From NCBI GenBank assembly GCA_002394365.1, contig DGTQ01000007.1, positions 62,001 through 126,000 on the forward strand: 64,000 nt of DNA, read 5' to 3'. Below, piece after piece: positions 46,879 through 54,946 of this stretch. Made by a program: the position numbers and the translations under genes. Below the pieces are notes generated by a model that saw only the letters and a list, made by a program, of their open reading frames with translations, ran no database searches and was not told the origin of the DNA. Every line of letters starts with the position of its first letter. Position 1 is the first letter of the stretch. Source of the stretch: Prevotellaceae bacterium UBA4332. GTDB taxonomy: Bacteria > Bacteroidota > Bacteroidia > Bacteroidales > Bacteroidaceae.

Positions 46879-49800
46879 TTATTGCGCCACGATGAGTTTT
46901 TTAGTCTTGGAACTATAGTTGACTCCGTCGCAGGAAACTCGCACACGATAGAGGTACATGCCATTGGAAACGGAGATGGAGTTCCACTGCAAGGGGGTTC
47001 TGCCTTCGGAGATGCCGAGGGTCCGGTTCCAGGTGTTGGTCTGGAGCAGGCGACCTGACGTGTCGATGATGTCGATGTTTATCTCTGCATTGCTGCCCTG
47101 GAAGTCATGGTAGAGATAGAAGGTGGCTATGCCACGCACAGGATTAGGGGCAACGATAACGTCGCGAATATTGGGCTGCAGCGATGGAGAGACGGTGAAG
47201 GAAATGGTCTTGGTGGACATATTGCCGAGCAAATCCCAGGCGCGGAAACGCAGACTATGGGTGCCTGCCGAGAGGGTTGGCAGGACATAGTGGGCTGAGC
47301 CCTGGGTGTAACTGCCGTCGTCGAAGGTGAAGGAGCCGTTGAGGTTATAGGTCCTGGTGAACTGGTCATCGACTACGAGTTCGAGGTTGTGGCCTGTGGT
47401 GTTGCCCATAACGTCGAGACCGTCCTTGTCGTTGAGCGTGACGTGCAGGTATGGGGTTGTGCCTACTGTTCCTCCGTTTACGAAAGAGGGACTGTTGAGA
47501 TAGACATCTATATCGGGACCTTCCTGGTCGTCATCTACTGGCTCTGAGCCTGTGAAGATGATACTGTTGCACTCGCCGAAGGCTGCCGTCTCGTTGAGGG
47601 GATTGTTGACATAGACGTTTATGAGGCCTGTCTTGCCATTGTCGAGTATCTCGCCGCCTACTCGGAAGTTGATGGTAAACTCGCCGCCTGACACGCTTGC
47701 CGTACCTTTATATATATTGGTGAGGCGGTCGAGGTATGTTATCTGGGATATGTCGTCGTTATTGCGTGTGGTGATGCTCTCCTGAGCGTCCTTGACATAG
47801 ACATAGGCTGTGCCGCCATAATCGGAGAGGGGCTTACCATCGAAGGTCTCGACGTGGCCCTTAACCTTGACAACCTGGTTTGCCTTGATGCTGACGATAT
47901 TGCCGCTTTCCTCTGTGCAGGTTTCACCGTTTATTTCGTCAACAACGGTCTTATAGCGTGGAACGGCAAGGCGCAAAGCAGGGTCGCCGAAGATGTGGTA
48001 CTGGTGCTTGTTGACAGTACGGTCTCTACCTGTGGAGACGAGGTAGTTCTTGGCAAGGCGCAGGGCTTCGCCAAGGGTGATGGGCACTCCTGCATAGTCT
48101 GAGGAAAGGAGGTAGTTCATGAAGGCATAGTCGAGCGCCTCGTTATAGTTGGCATAGACGGTGCGCAGGGTGCCTACTACGGCTATCATACCACCCTTGG
48201 AGTTATACATGGCTTCGCAACCTATGTTCTCAATAGTCTGGTCGAAAGGCATTGTCTCGCAGGCTGCTGTGAACATTACGGAATAATTGTTGCCAGTAAG
48301 GGCCTTGGTATCGGCAAGGGTGAAGACATTTTCGTCGGCAAACTGAACGGGAGAGGCGTGCCCACCATAGTTGAAGATGAGGGCTCCCTCATTGAGAGTG
48401 TTGATAATCTCGTCGTGGGCTCCGTCATAACGATAACCTGTGGAGGTAGAGGTGCGCTCGTAGGCATCAAGCAACACCTTGCGCACGTCGAAGCCCATCT
48501 TCTTATTGATGATGTTGTCGGCATTGTTATTGATTGCCCTCATGTGGGTATTGCCGGCATTGGCATCGTCGTCGGCGGCATAGAGGAGGGTGTTGACCCA
48601 CTTGCCCGAGGCGCGACGCTGCATATAGGTTTCTATCTTATCGACCATCTGAGTAGCCTGAGCGAGGGTGGAGACGCACAAGCGACCTACGCCCATATCG
48701 AAACGCAGGTTGGAGGACGACGTACCAGAATCATGGACTGTGAGCCTGTCGCCAAGGATGGTGATGAAATCATCTACACCTGTGGAGGCTGTAGTAAACT
48801 CTGAATTCTCCGTCTCGTAGATAAGAAGCAGGTCGTCGGCAGAATAGCTTTGCAGGGTTTTGAGACGGTTGTCCCACTTGCAATCGCCGAAAAGGAGTAC
48901 TGACTGGGGTATCTTATCCTCGGAGGTGGCAGAGGTGCTGTTGGCACGGTCATAGAACATCTTGAGATAGCGGCGGTAGGCAGAGACATCGGGGGTGCCA
49001 CTGGAGAACTCGTTGTAGAGCTCGTCGGCTGGCACGATGTTAAAGGTGAACTCATTGCCGAGAAGGGCTTCTTCCTTGACGTGGAGCTCGCCCAGACGCT
49101 TTGCCTGACTGTACCACTTCTGAGATGTAGGTATGATGATAACCAGGTCGGCAGGCTTGTCGGCATGGTGGTTCTGGTTGACGATGTTGTAAACATAGTC
49201 AGCGGCTGGATAGGCAGCTGAACTGAGGGCTGGCGCATCGGCAGCGTTGGGGAAAACGGCCGAGATATAGTCGAGCCTGACGGGACCGCCAGAGGTACAC
49301 TCTACCTTGATGGGGATGATAATGTTGCCCTTATCGTCTTTTTCACACTTGGCAAGGGCTTCTGAACCAAAGGAGAAAGAGGCTACGAAATCGCGCACTT
49401 TTTCGTAGGTTGATGCCATATTGACGAATGAATAGGTGTAGTCGCCCACCTCATCGACGGTGGAAACCCTGACAGAGGAACCACTGCCAGCAGAGAGATT
49501 GACGTCAACATCGACGTCGGAGCTGACATTTGACTGAGGAATGATGACATAGTAGGTGCTGGAGGTTCCTGAATTGATTGGTGCCTTGTCAAAGAGCTTT
49601 CTGCCCATCTCTGCCCACGCGAAATCGTCTATCTCATAGAGGAAATGGCGACTGTCGTGGCTGTCCTTTACCTGCTGGAGAAGGACTTCCTCAGTAGTTG
49701 TGGCAGGCTCGGTTTCGCCCTCGGTAATGAAGTAGCAACCTACGTCGGAATAGGGATTGCGAGTGCGAATGGTGGTGTCATCAGAATCCCACGACACAGG

Positions 49801-50532
49801 ACCGAGGGCATAGAAATATTTTTCTCCGTTAATGGTACAGGCGGGCACTTCGGGCAGGTCGTCATGAGCAGCTATCCACTCCTGAGTAAGTTTCTCTGGT
49901 ACGAGATTGCCGCCAAAGCCATGTATGCGCACCTTAGACATATCGGTGAAACCAGCCTTGCGAATAACACTCTCCGTAAGGCGATAGATGCCAGTAGAGG
50001 GCACACTAATCTTCGCCCACTTGCCTGCAGAGAGGACGGACTCGGTCTTGTAGTTGTCTGCTGGGTTAGAGGAGGCTGCAGCTTGGTTCTCTATGCTAAT
50101 ATCAAGTGCATTAGCCACGTTCGCCCCACCAGTCTTTGCCACAGCCTGCAGGGAGGGTTTGTAGGAACTGACATAATAGTAGCGCTTGCCCTGCTTTACG
50201 ACAGGCACAAACGAAGCACAAAGCTGATTCTCAGTGCGCTCGCGAGCAAAGACGTAATCTATCTGGGGTGTGGCGGGCGCTTCCTTGCCGCCAGTGAGTT
50301 TTTTGTATCGACGTATCTCCTTGCGTGTCAATGGCACATACTCGGGATAGAGCAAGCGCACACTGTAGAGAGAGTCTGAATAATTGCGTGGAAGGGGGAA
50401 AAGGCAAGTCTGCTGGGGCAACATACTGTCTATCTTCATCTCGTCGATGGTGAGGTCAACAAATTCTCCTGCCATAGACTGCAAAGTCGATAGCAAAAGC
50501 ACTATAACAGTATGTATATACCTTTTCTTCAA
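46879..50532 (-). CDS. porU: Type IX secretion sortase PorU (C25 peptidase)
   Basis: 1217 residues with a signal peptide. The gingipain-like C25 domain spans about 440-800: catalytic His in FNYGGHASPVQFADENVF near 723 and Cys in FTAACETMPF near 757. The C-terminal part has a beta-sandwich and ends with a type IX-style domain (APNPVRGIATFYLYHDFQGS ... SNGMYLYRVRVSCDG). PorU cleaves the C-terminal signal from cargo and attaches them to A-LPS. It follows the fumarylacetoacetase-family gene by 67 bases and precedes porV, so one transcript may carry all three. Confidence 0.93.
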   Translation of the reverse strand: MKKRYIHTVIVLLLSTLQSMAGEFVDLTIDEMKIDSMLPQQTCLFPLPRNYSDSLYSVRLLYPEYVPLTRKEIRRYKKLTGGKEAPATPQIDYVFARERTENQLCASFVPVVKQGKRYYYVSSYKPSLQAVAKTGGANVANALDISIENQAAASSNPADNYKTESVLSAGKWAKISVPSTGIYRLTESVIRKAGFTDMSKVRIHGFGGNLVPEKLTQEWIAAHDDLPEVPACTINGEKYFYALGPVSWDSDDTTIRTRNPYSDVGCYFITEGETEPATTTEEVLLQQVKDSHDSRHFLYEIDDFAWAEMGRKLFDKAPINSGTSSTYYVIIPQSNVSSDVDVDVNLSAGSGSSVRVSTVDEVGDYTYSFVNMASTYEKVRDFVASFSFGSEALAKCEKDDKGNIIIPIKVECTSGGPVRLDYISAVFPNAADAPALSSAAYPAADYVYNIVNQNHHADKPADLVIIIPTSQKWYSQAKRLGELHVKEEALLGNEFTFNIVPADELYNEFSSGTPDVSAYRRYLKMFYDRANSTSATSEDKIPQSVLLFGDCKWDNRLKTLQSYSADDLLLIYETENSEFTTASTGVDDFITILGDRLTVHDSGTSSSNLRFDMGVGRLCVSTLAQATQMVDKIETYMQRRASGKWVNTLLYAADDDANAGNTHMRAINNNADNIINKKMGFDVRKVLLDAYERTSTSTGYRYDGAHDEIINTLNEGALIFNYGGHASPVQFADENVFTLADTKALTGNNYSVMFTAACETMPFDQTIENIGCEAMYNSKGGMIAVVGTLRTVYANYNEALDYAFMNYLLSSDYAGVPITLGEALRLAKNYLVSTGRDRTVNKHQYHIFGDPALRLAVPRYKTVVDEINGETCTEESGNIVSIKANQVVKVKGHVETFDGKPLSDYGGTAYVYVKDAQESITTRNNDDISQITYLDRLTNIYKGTASVSGGEFTINFRVGGEILDNGKTGLINVYVNNPLNETAAFGECNSIIFTGSEPVDDDQEGPDIDVYLNSPSFVNGGTVGTTPYLHVTLNDKDGLDVMGNTTGHNLELVVDDQFTRTYNLNGSFTFDDGSYTQGSAHYVLPTLSAGTHSLRFRAWDLLGNMSTKTISFTVSPSLQPNIRDVIVAPNPVRGIATFYLYHDFQGSNAEINIDIIDTSGRLLQTNTWNRTLGISEGRTPLQWNSISVSNGMYLYRVRVSCDGVNYSSKTKKLIVAQ

Positions 50533-50599
50533 AGATTTTTCTTTCTTAGCGGAAACTTAGCCGAATGTCTCTTGTTCTTGGCTGAAAGCTTCCCTGTTC

Positions 50600-51274
50600 T
50601 TAGCGACAGTAGAAGTCGAGAACTTTTCTGTCTTCAAGATAGCCCACGATGTGGTCGTCAGGCTTTACAGGACCTACGCCAACGGGGGTGCCGGTAAAGA
50701 TGAGGTCGCCCGTCTTGAGGGTGAAGAACTGCGAGATATAGGCTATCAGGCCATCAACGGAGCAGAGCATATCGCTTGTGCAGCCTTCCTGCTTCAGTTC
50801 ATCGTTCATCTCCATACGGAAATGCAGAGCCTGTATGCCCTCGTTATCCCCCACTCTATCAGGGGAATAGAGCTTTTCCTTCTCTATCCACTCGCCTATG
50901 ACTGCCGAACCGTCAAACCCCTTGGCTATCTCCCAAGGCTGCCCCTGTTCGCGTAACTTCTTCTGCATATCGCGGGCAGTGAAGTCTATGCCCAGAGTAA
51001 CAGCATCGTAATAGCGATGAGCAAACTTCTTGTCTATACTCTTTCCGAGCTTGCAGATGCGCACCACAACCTCCGTTTCGTAGTCGATACGCCCCATAAA
51101 ATCAGGCACAAAGAAGGGCTTGCCGTCCTTGAGCAAGGAACTGTCTGCCTTGGTGAATATTACGGGCTCTCGCAGCTTGTCGTCATCAGCACTGCTGACG
51201 CCCTGTTGTAATAACGCTGTTTTTATCTCTTTATTGTGTTTGGCATAATTCATGCCTACGGCGAAAATCTTCAT
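50600..51274 (-). CDS. Fumarylacetoacetate hydrolase family protein
   Basis: 224 residues of the FAH fold; members hydrolyse or decarboxylate 2-oxo acids such as acylpyruvates. Metal ligands are in DYETEVVVRI near residue 64-73 and the DFTARDMQ segment near 114; FTGTPVGVGPVKPDD near 194-208 is the family's C-terminal loop. The substrate is unknown. A stretch LYSPDRVGDNEGIQ near 152-165 is encoded by a small palindrome (CCCCCACTCTATCAGGGG) and looks like an in-frame repeat insertion. It precedes porU on the same strand, as often in this order. Confidence 0.87.
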   Translation of the reverse strand: MKIFAVGMNYAKHNKEIKTALLQQGVSSADDDKLREPVIFTKADSSLLKDGKPFFVPDFMGRIDYETEVVVRICKLGKSIDKKFAHRYYDAVTLGIDFTARDMQKKLREQGQPWEIAKGFDGSAVIGEWIEKEKLYSPDRVGDNEGIQALHFRMEMNDELKQEGCTSDMLCSVDGLIAYISQFFTLKTGDLIFTGTPVGVGPVKPDDHIVGYLEDRKVLDFYCR

Positions 51275-51289
51275 TTTTCTTCGAAAAAA

Positions 51290-51325
51290 GTTACCAGTTA
51301 CAAGTTACAAGTTATAAGTTGTGGA
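51290..51325. repeat. Short-word repeat ahead of the FAH-family gene
   Basis: AGTTACCAGTTACAAGTTAC-type words repeat four times. The same words occur at 15366-15393, 24196-24224 and 51445-51512. Confidence 0.6.
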
Positions 51326-51353
51326 GCGTGAGTTAAACGTCATTATTATTTTA

Positions 51354-51390
51354 TCAAAAAGAGTGCCAAGCTGAATACTTAGCACTCTTT
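51354..51390 (-). terminator. Terminator of the rplM-tsf ribosomal operon
   Basis: Perfect 9-bp stem AAAGAGTGC / GCACTCTTT (51358-51366 with 51382-51390); on the minus strand it ends CTCTTTTTG. Between it and tsf (51440-51512) lies another copy of the AACTGGTAA and CCGAGCT dispersed words. Confidence 0.85.
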
Positions 51391-51515
51391 CCTTAATATT
51401 TAGTCTTTATTTGTCCAGTCTGTCACCTTATTTTTCTTTACCCTTAACTGGTAAATGGGACTCCGAGCTGCGCTCGCCTGAGCTTGCGAAGAACTCGTAA
51501 CTGGTAACTGAATTA

Positions 51516-52496
51516 TTAGTCTGCCTGCAGAGAGAAACGCTTGAAGGCAACCACTGTGAGGTCCTTGTCAGCGCTCTTGAGGTAATCAGCTACAGAAATC
51601 TTGCTGTCCTGAATGAACTCCTGGTTGAGCAGGCAAGACTCCTTGTAGAACTTCTTCACACGACCGTTAACGATGCCAGCGAGCATCTGCTCAGGAATCT
51701 CAACTGTAGTGTTTGCGATAATCTCCTTAGCCTTAGCAACGTCCTCAGCTGTAATCCAGCCCTTAGCCATGTTAGACTCCATGTGGTCCTCAGAGTCAAC
51801 GTGTGCTGGGTTGATGCCAGCCTTCTTCAGCTTGTTGTCTATGGCCTTCTGGAGCTGCTCCTGCTTAGTCTTCTCAGCAGCAACCTTCTTCTCTTCCTCG
51901 ATGATTTTTGGATCAACATCTGCCTCGCTGAGGGCTACTGGCTTCATAGCCGCTACCTGCATAGCTACTACGTGAGCCTGCTCCTCTGCTGGCTTGTTGG
52001 TCTGAACCATTGTGCAGAGAGTGTTCTTCTTCATGTGGTTATAGACAGATACGTTGTCACCCTCGAGATAAGAGTAACCATCGAGCTCCATCTTCTCACC
52101 AGTTACACCTGAACGCTCAGTGATAGCAGCTGCTACGGTCTGACCATTGGCGAGGGTGAGGTTGTTGATTTCGTCGATGCTCTTAGCCTTGGCAGCAACA
52201 GCAGCGTCGAGGATTTCCTGTGTCAGCTTGATATAGTCTGCTCCGTTAGCAACGAAGTCTGTCTCACACTTCAAGGCGATGATAGCAGAGAAGCCGTTCT
52301 CGCTCTTTGTGAGTACGCAACCGTTGGCTGTCTCACGGTCAGAACGCTTAGCAGCGATAGCCTGGCCACGCTCGCGGAGAATCTCCTTGGCACGGTCCAT
52401 GTCGCCGTCAGCCTCTGTCAATGCCTTCTTTACGTCAGCAAGACCTGCACCAGTCATGGCGCGGAGGGTCTTGATGCTTTCCATTGTTATAGCCAT
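51516..52496 (-). CDS. tsf: Elongation factor Ts
   Basis: 326 residues. The N-terminal UBA-like domain contains IKTLRAMTGAGLADVKKALT at residues 8-27; the core dimerisation and EF-Tu contact region follows (FSAIIALKCETDFVA near 67-81, the TDFVA motif). The C-terminal part is longer than in E. coli, as usual for Bacteroidetes. It exchanges GDP for GTP on EF-Tu. It lies 40 bases after rpsB in the L13-S9-S2-Ts operon and ends at a strong terminator. Confidence 0.97.
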   Translation of the reverse strand: MAITMESIKTLRAMTGAGLADVKKALTEADGDMDRAKEILRERGQAIAAKRSDRETANGCVLTKSENGFSAIIALKCETDFVANGADYIKLTQEILDAAVAAKAKSIDEINNLTLANGQTVAAAITERSGVTGEKMELDGYSYLEGDNVSVYNHMKKNTLCTMVQTNKPAEEQAHVVAMQVAAMKPVALSEADVDPKIIEEEKKVAAEKTKQEQLQKAIDNKLKKAGINPAHVDSEDHMESNMAKGWITAEDVAKAKEIIANTTVEIPEQMLAGIVNGRVKKFYKESCLLNQEFIQDSKISVADYLKSADKDLTVVAFKRFSLQAD

Positions 52497-52536
52497 ATTT
52501 TCGTAGGATTGAAAATTAAATATTGAATAATGAAAA

Positions 52537-53364
52537 TTACTCTGCTGCAGGTGCTTCTGCCTCTGCTGGAGCCTCTTCAGCCTTTGTCTCCTCTGCCTTA
52601 GCCTCAGCCTTAGCAGCCTTCTTAGCCTTTGGCTTATCCTCCTGCTGAGCAGCTGCCTTGTCGTCAGCCTTCTCTACCTTGCGCTCCTGGATGCCCTCGT
52701 TGATGGCGTCGCAGCAAGCAGAGAGAATAACCTCTACTGAGTCCTTAGCGTCGTCGTTTGCTGGGATAGCGAAGTCAACGAAGTTAGGGTTAGCATTGGT
52801 ATCAACGATACCGAATACAGGTATGCCAAGGCGGTGAGCCTCCTTAACAGCGATGTGCTCCTTCTCGATGTCAACTACGAAGAGTGCAGAAGGCAGACGA
52901 GTAAGGTCGGCGATAGAACCGAGGTTCTTCTCGAGCTTAGCACGCTGACGAGAAATCTGGAGGAGCTCGCGCTTAGAGAGGTTGCTGTATGTACCGTCAG
53001 CTGTGAGCTTGTCGATGTTAGCCATCTTCTTGATAGCCTTGCGGATAGTCTGGAAGTTGGTGAGCATACCACCTGCCCAACGCTCGTTGATGTAAGGCAT
53101 GCCTACGCTCTGAGCCTTCTCGGCGATAACGTCCTTAGCCTGCTTCTTTGTAGCAACGAAGAGAATCTTCTTGCCCTGCTTAGCTATGTTCTTGAGTGCC
53201 TCAGCAGCCTCATCAATCTTTACTACAGTCTTGTTGAGGTCGATGATGTGAATACCGTTACGCTCCATGAAGATGTAAGGAGCCATTGCTGGGTTCCACT
53301 TACGCTTGAGGTGTCCGAAGTGACAACCTGCCTGAAGCAACTGATCAAAATTTGTTCTTGACAT
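52537..53364 (-). CDS. rpsB: 30S ribosomal protein S2
   Basis: 275 residues. S2 signatures are LQAGCHFGHLKRKWNPAMAP near 10-29, FVATKKQAKDVI near 69-80, YINERWAGGMLTNF near 90-103 and the closing VDTNANPNFVDFAIPANDDA near 185-204. The last 50 residues are an Ala/Glu/Lys-rich tail common in Bacteroidetes S2. A 151-base interval separates it from rpsI and contains a probable S2-responsive leader. Confidence 0.97.
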   Translation of the reverse strand: MSRTNFDQLLQAGCHFGHLKRKWNPAMAPYIFMERNGIHIIDLNKTVVKIDEAAEALKNIAKQGKKILFVATKKQAKDVIAEKAQSVGMPYINERWAGGMLTNFQTIRKAIKKMANIDKLTADGTYSNLSKRELLQISRQRAKLEKNLGSIADLTRLPSALFVVDIEKEHIAVKEAHRLGIPVFGIVDTNANPNFVDFAIPANDDAKDSVEVILSACCDAINEGIQERKVEKADDKAAAQQEDKPKAKKAAKAEAKAEETKAEEAPAEAEAPAAE

Positions 53365-53424
53365 TTTGTTTTCTTTTTTTTAATAGAGTTTGTTTACTTT
53401 CTTTTTATGATTTGTCAGAATCAC

Positions 53425-53492
53425 AACCGCTGGGTAGCCATGAGCCTTAGCCTATTATTATGAATAATGTCAGGCCACGAGTCTCAGCGGTT
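53425..53492 (-). promoter_or_regulatory. Probable rpsB leader RNA structure
   Basis: Arms AACCGCTG (53425-53432) and CAGCGGTT (53485-53492) close a 52-nt loop with further local pairing (GGCTAAGGCTCATGGCT against GAGACTCGTGGCC). It lies between rpsI and rpsB, 60 bases before the S2 start. S2 represses its own operon through a leader in several bacteria. No promoter box is seen, so it is probably internal to the operon mRNA. Confidence 0.5.
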
Positions 53493-53515
53493 TAGATACT
53501 AAACAAGTAGTTCTC

Positions 53516-53902
53516 TTAACGCTTAGAGAACTGGAAGCGACGACGTGCCTTTGGACGACCTGGCTTCTTACGCTCTACCTCACGAGCATCGCGAGTGAGG
53601 AAGCCCTGTGCCTTAAGTGTCTTCTTGTCTTCAGCGTCAACCTTCACGAGTGCGCGAGCGATAGCGAGGCGGAGAGCCTGGCTCTGACCTGTGAAGCCGC
53701 CACCGTCGAGGTTAGCCTTGATGTCGTACTTCTCTGTTGCCTCGAGAAGCTCCAATGGCTGCTTTACCACGTACTGCAGTATAGCTGATGGGAAATATTT
53801 TTCGAGTTCTACCTTATTTATGGTAATCTTGCCGGTTCCCTCTGTGAGGTAAACACGAGCGACAGCGCTCTTACGGCGACCGATTGCATTAATTACTTCC
53901 AT
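53516..53902 (-). CDS. rpsI: 30S ribosomal protein S9
   Basis: 128 residues, full length. Marks are AIGRRKSAVARVYLTEGTGK at 6-25, the conserved GGGFTGQSQALRLAIARAL near 66-84, and the basic end KKPGRPKARRRFQFSKR whose C-terminal KR contacts P-site tRNA. It follows rplM by 19 bases. Confidence 0.98.
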   Translation of the reverse strand: MEVINAIGRRKSAVARVYLTEGTGKITINKVELEKYFPSAILQYVVKQPLELLEATEKYDIKANLDGGGFTGQSQALRLAIARALVKVDAEDKKTLKAQGFLTRDAREVERKKPGRPKARRRFQFSKR

Positions 53903-53921
53903 TGTATTTTTACACCTTTAC

Positions 53922-54383
53922 TTATTTATACTGATTGATATCGATTGCCTTTGGCTGCTGTGCCTGCTGCTGGTGCTCTGTACCCTCATAGATGAAGAGG
54001 TTGTTCATGAGAGAGCGACCCAAGATGCCCTTTGGCAGCATGCCCTTTACGGCATGACGCAGCATCTTGTCAACACCGTTCTGCTTCTTGCGGAGCTCAG
54101 CAGGGGTATTGAAACGCTGACCGCCTGGGTAACCAGTGTAACGTGTATATACCTTATCGGTTTCCTTCTTACCAGTGAATACAACCTTCTTGGCGTTGAT
54201 GATGATAACGTTGTCACCACAATCAGCGTGAGGTGTGAAGTTTGGCTTATACTTACCGCGAAGTATCTTAGCCACCTTAGAAGCGAGACGACCAACGACC
54301 TGGTCTGTTGCATCAACTACGACCCACTCCTTATTTGCAGTCTCTTTGTTGGCAGAGATTGTCTTGTAACTTAAAGTGTCCAT
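53922..54383 (-). CDS. rplM: 50S ribosomal protein L13
   Basis: 153 residues. The core pattern is WVVVDATDQVVGRLASKVAK near 20-39, FTPHADCGDNVIIINAKKVV near 51-70, YTRYTGYPGGQR near 82 and MLPKGILGRSLMNNLFIYEG near 116-135. It is the first gene of the operon and is preceded by a long structured leader. Confidence 0.98.
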   Translation of the reverse strand: MDTLSYKTISANKETANKEWVVVDATDQVVGRLASKVAKILRGKYKPNFTPHADCGDNVIIINAKKVVFTGKKETDKVYTRYTGYPGGQRFNTPAELRKKQNGVDKMLRHAVKGMLPKGILGRSLMNNLFIYEGTEHQQQAQQPKAIDINQYK

Positions 54384-54590
54384 TCTTGACTTTTTAATTT
54401 TTGTTTTTTTATCACGTTAATTATTAAAGCAAGAGACAAGGCGCAGTCTAATTCACCTTATATATAATGTCTCTCTGGGTGCGGATTCACTAACCATCGG
54501 CGCGGCCAGACGCACGACTATTAACACACATCACCCGTGGGGATTCTAAGTCTCTCCCCTGCGATAATCGGAAATCGGAGTGCAAAATTA
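54384..54590 (-). promoter_or_regulatory. rplM promoter and probable L13 leader RNA
   Basis: On the minus strand TAATTTTG (54590-54583) is followed by about 190 bases before the L13 start. The leader contains GGGGAGAGAC and GAGAGAC in its upper part opposite GTCTCTTGC near its end, and several C/G-rich hairpins (GTCTGGCCGCGCCGATGG). An L13-responsive leader in Bacteroidia has been described, and position and size fit; I did not align it. Confidence 0.6.
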
Positions 54591-54693
54591 CACATATTTT
54601 TTTACTTAGAGGCTATCACGGCGGCTAAGCAACCGCATATTTACGTTTTTTTAACAAACACAGATAACATTCTCCCCTCACGAGATTATTTGA

Positions 54694-54725
54694 TTTGTGA
54701 AATTCAATTATTCTTTGTAACTTTG
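54694..54725 (+). promoter_or_regulatory. Promoter of the acyltransferase-glycan cluster
   Basis: TTTG (54694-54697), 20 bases, TAACTTTG (54718-54725). The first ATG is 221 bases downstream, so the tandem repeats at 54850 lie in the mRNA leader. Confidence 0.75.
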
Positions 54726-54849
54726 CCTCACTTATATATATAAGGTAGAAGCCAAAACACAAAAGGCAAAAGCCGAGAAATATAAGGTAAAAGCTAAGCT
54801 CCTGGGCGCGGTTGCTAAGCCAGAACGTGCAGAAGCGGTGCTTTTAAGG

Positions 54850-54937
54850 AACAAAGTAGGCTAGTTTGTTCAACAAAGTAGCCTAGTTTGTTTAACAAAG
54901 TAACCTAGTTTGTTCAACAAAGTAACCTAGTTTGATA
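54850..54937 (+). repeat. Four 22-bp imperfect palindromic tandem repeats in an mRNA leader
   Basis: Units start at 54850, 54872, 54894 and 54916 and read AACAAAGTAnCCTAGTTTGTT with one or two changes. Each can fold as AACAAA/TTTGTT. The array ends 9 bases before the start codon at 54947, where it could affect ribosome access. Confidence 0.9.
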
Positions 54938-54946
54938 TTTAGAAGC

